Of a stretch of DNA of 13,539 bases, positions 13,458 through 13,539 are shown piece by piece. Both the position numbers and the translations under genes were made by a program. Source of the stretch: Bacteroidetes bacterium CG23_combo_of_CG06-09_8_20_14_all_32_9 (GTDB taxonomy: Bacteria; Bacteroidota; Bacteroidia; Bacteroidales; GWA2-32-17). The notes below the pieces were generated by a model. It had not been told where the DNA came from, searched no databases, and worked only from the letters and a program-made list of their open reading frames with translations. Position 1 is the first letter of the stretch, and every line of letters starts with the position of its first letter. Where the stretch lies: the NCBI GenBank assembly GCA_002771395.1, contig PCSS01000244.1:1-13539 (forward strand), read 5' to 3'.

Positions 13458-13539
13458 TGTTGATTATCGCAGCTTTTACCTGTAATCTAAATGAAGACAG
13501 TGTTAAGCAAAGTATAGAAAATGTAAAAATGACAGACAT

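Noticed and set aside
13530..13537. Right terminal repeat of the IS3 remnant
   Set aside because: Only TGTC plus a few scattered bases match the left end, and the window ends two bases later; the true end is probably outside.

Overview
The window looks like chromosomal DNA of a Bacteroidota bacterium, probably an uncultured Bacteroidales relative. The evidence is low GC, Bacteroidota-type promoter motifs (TAnnTTTG) just upstream of several genes, almost no Shine-Dalgarno sequences, a GldN-like lipoprotein (a fold tied to the type IX secretion/gliding machinery), and transposases of types common in that phylum. The assignment is inferred from these features, not from any database match.

Layout. 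The first 147 bases are the 3' end of an unidentified + strand gene. It converges on a two-gene minus-strand operon: a uridine-phosphorylase-like enzyme (1036-1914) followed after 4 bases by a SirB1-type transglutaminase-like/TPR protein (159-1031). Next comes a + strand block: a tandem-domain universal stress protein (2302-3156), a lipoprotein with two GldN-like repeats (3213-4217) and a secreted L,D-transpeptidase-family protein (4626-5360). A minus-strand pair follows, a multi-pass GT-C/TPR protein (6230-8152) overlapping a conserved polytopic membrane protein (5449-6246). From 8434 to the end the window has a mobile, rearranged character: a 3'-truncated IS4/IS1634-type transposase fused almost into the 3' end of a tetraheme cytochrome c gene (9440-9961), a NarL-type response regulator (10077-10745), its likely partner histidine kinase (11011-12813), and the decayed remnant of an IS3-family element (12889 onward).

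The most unusual content is intergenic. Three intergenic regions (2071-2186, 4259-4592, 10789-10871) carry clusters of a GTCATT/AATGAC motif together with an element bounded by ACCCTGTTAGATA inverted repeats. Two 73-bp copies of that element are identical and inverted relative to each other, bracketing the stress-protein and lipoprotein genes; the third site has only one degenerate end. The middle region also holds fifteen units of an 11-bp repeat, close to one helical turn each. A separate 42-bp repeat (39/42 identical) occurs inverted at 3171-3212 and 10965-11006, just after a stop codon each time.

Functionally the genes fit an envelope- and respiration-oriented neighbourhood (lipoprotein, cell-wall enzyme, membrane glycosyltransferase-like protein, periplasmic multiheme cytochrome, membrane sensor kinase), but no single dedicated pathway or clear new defence or biosynthetic system is visible. 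The repeat families are the best candidate for something undescribed.
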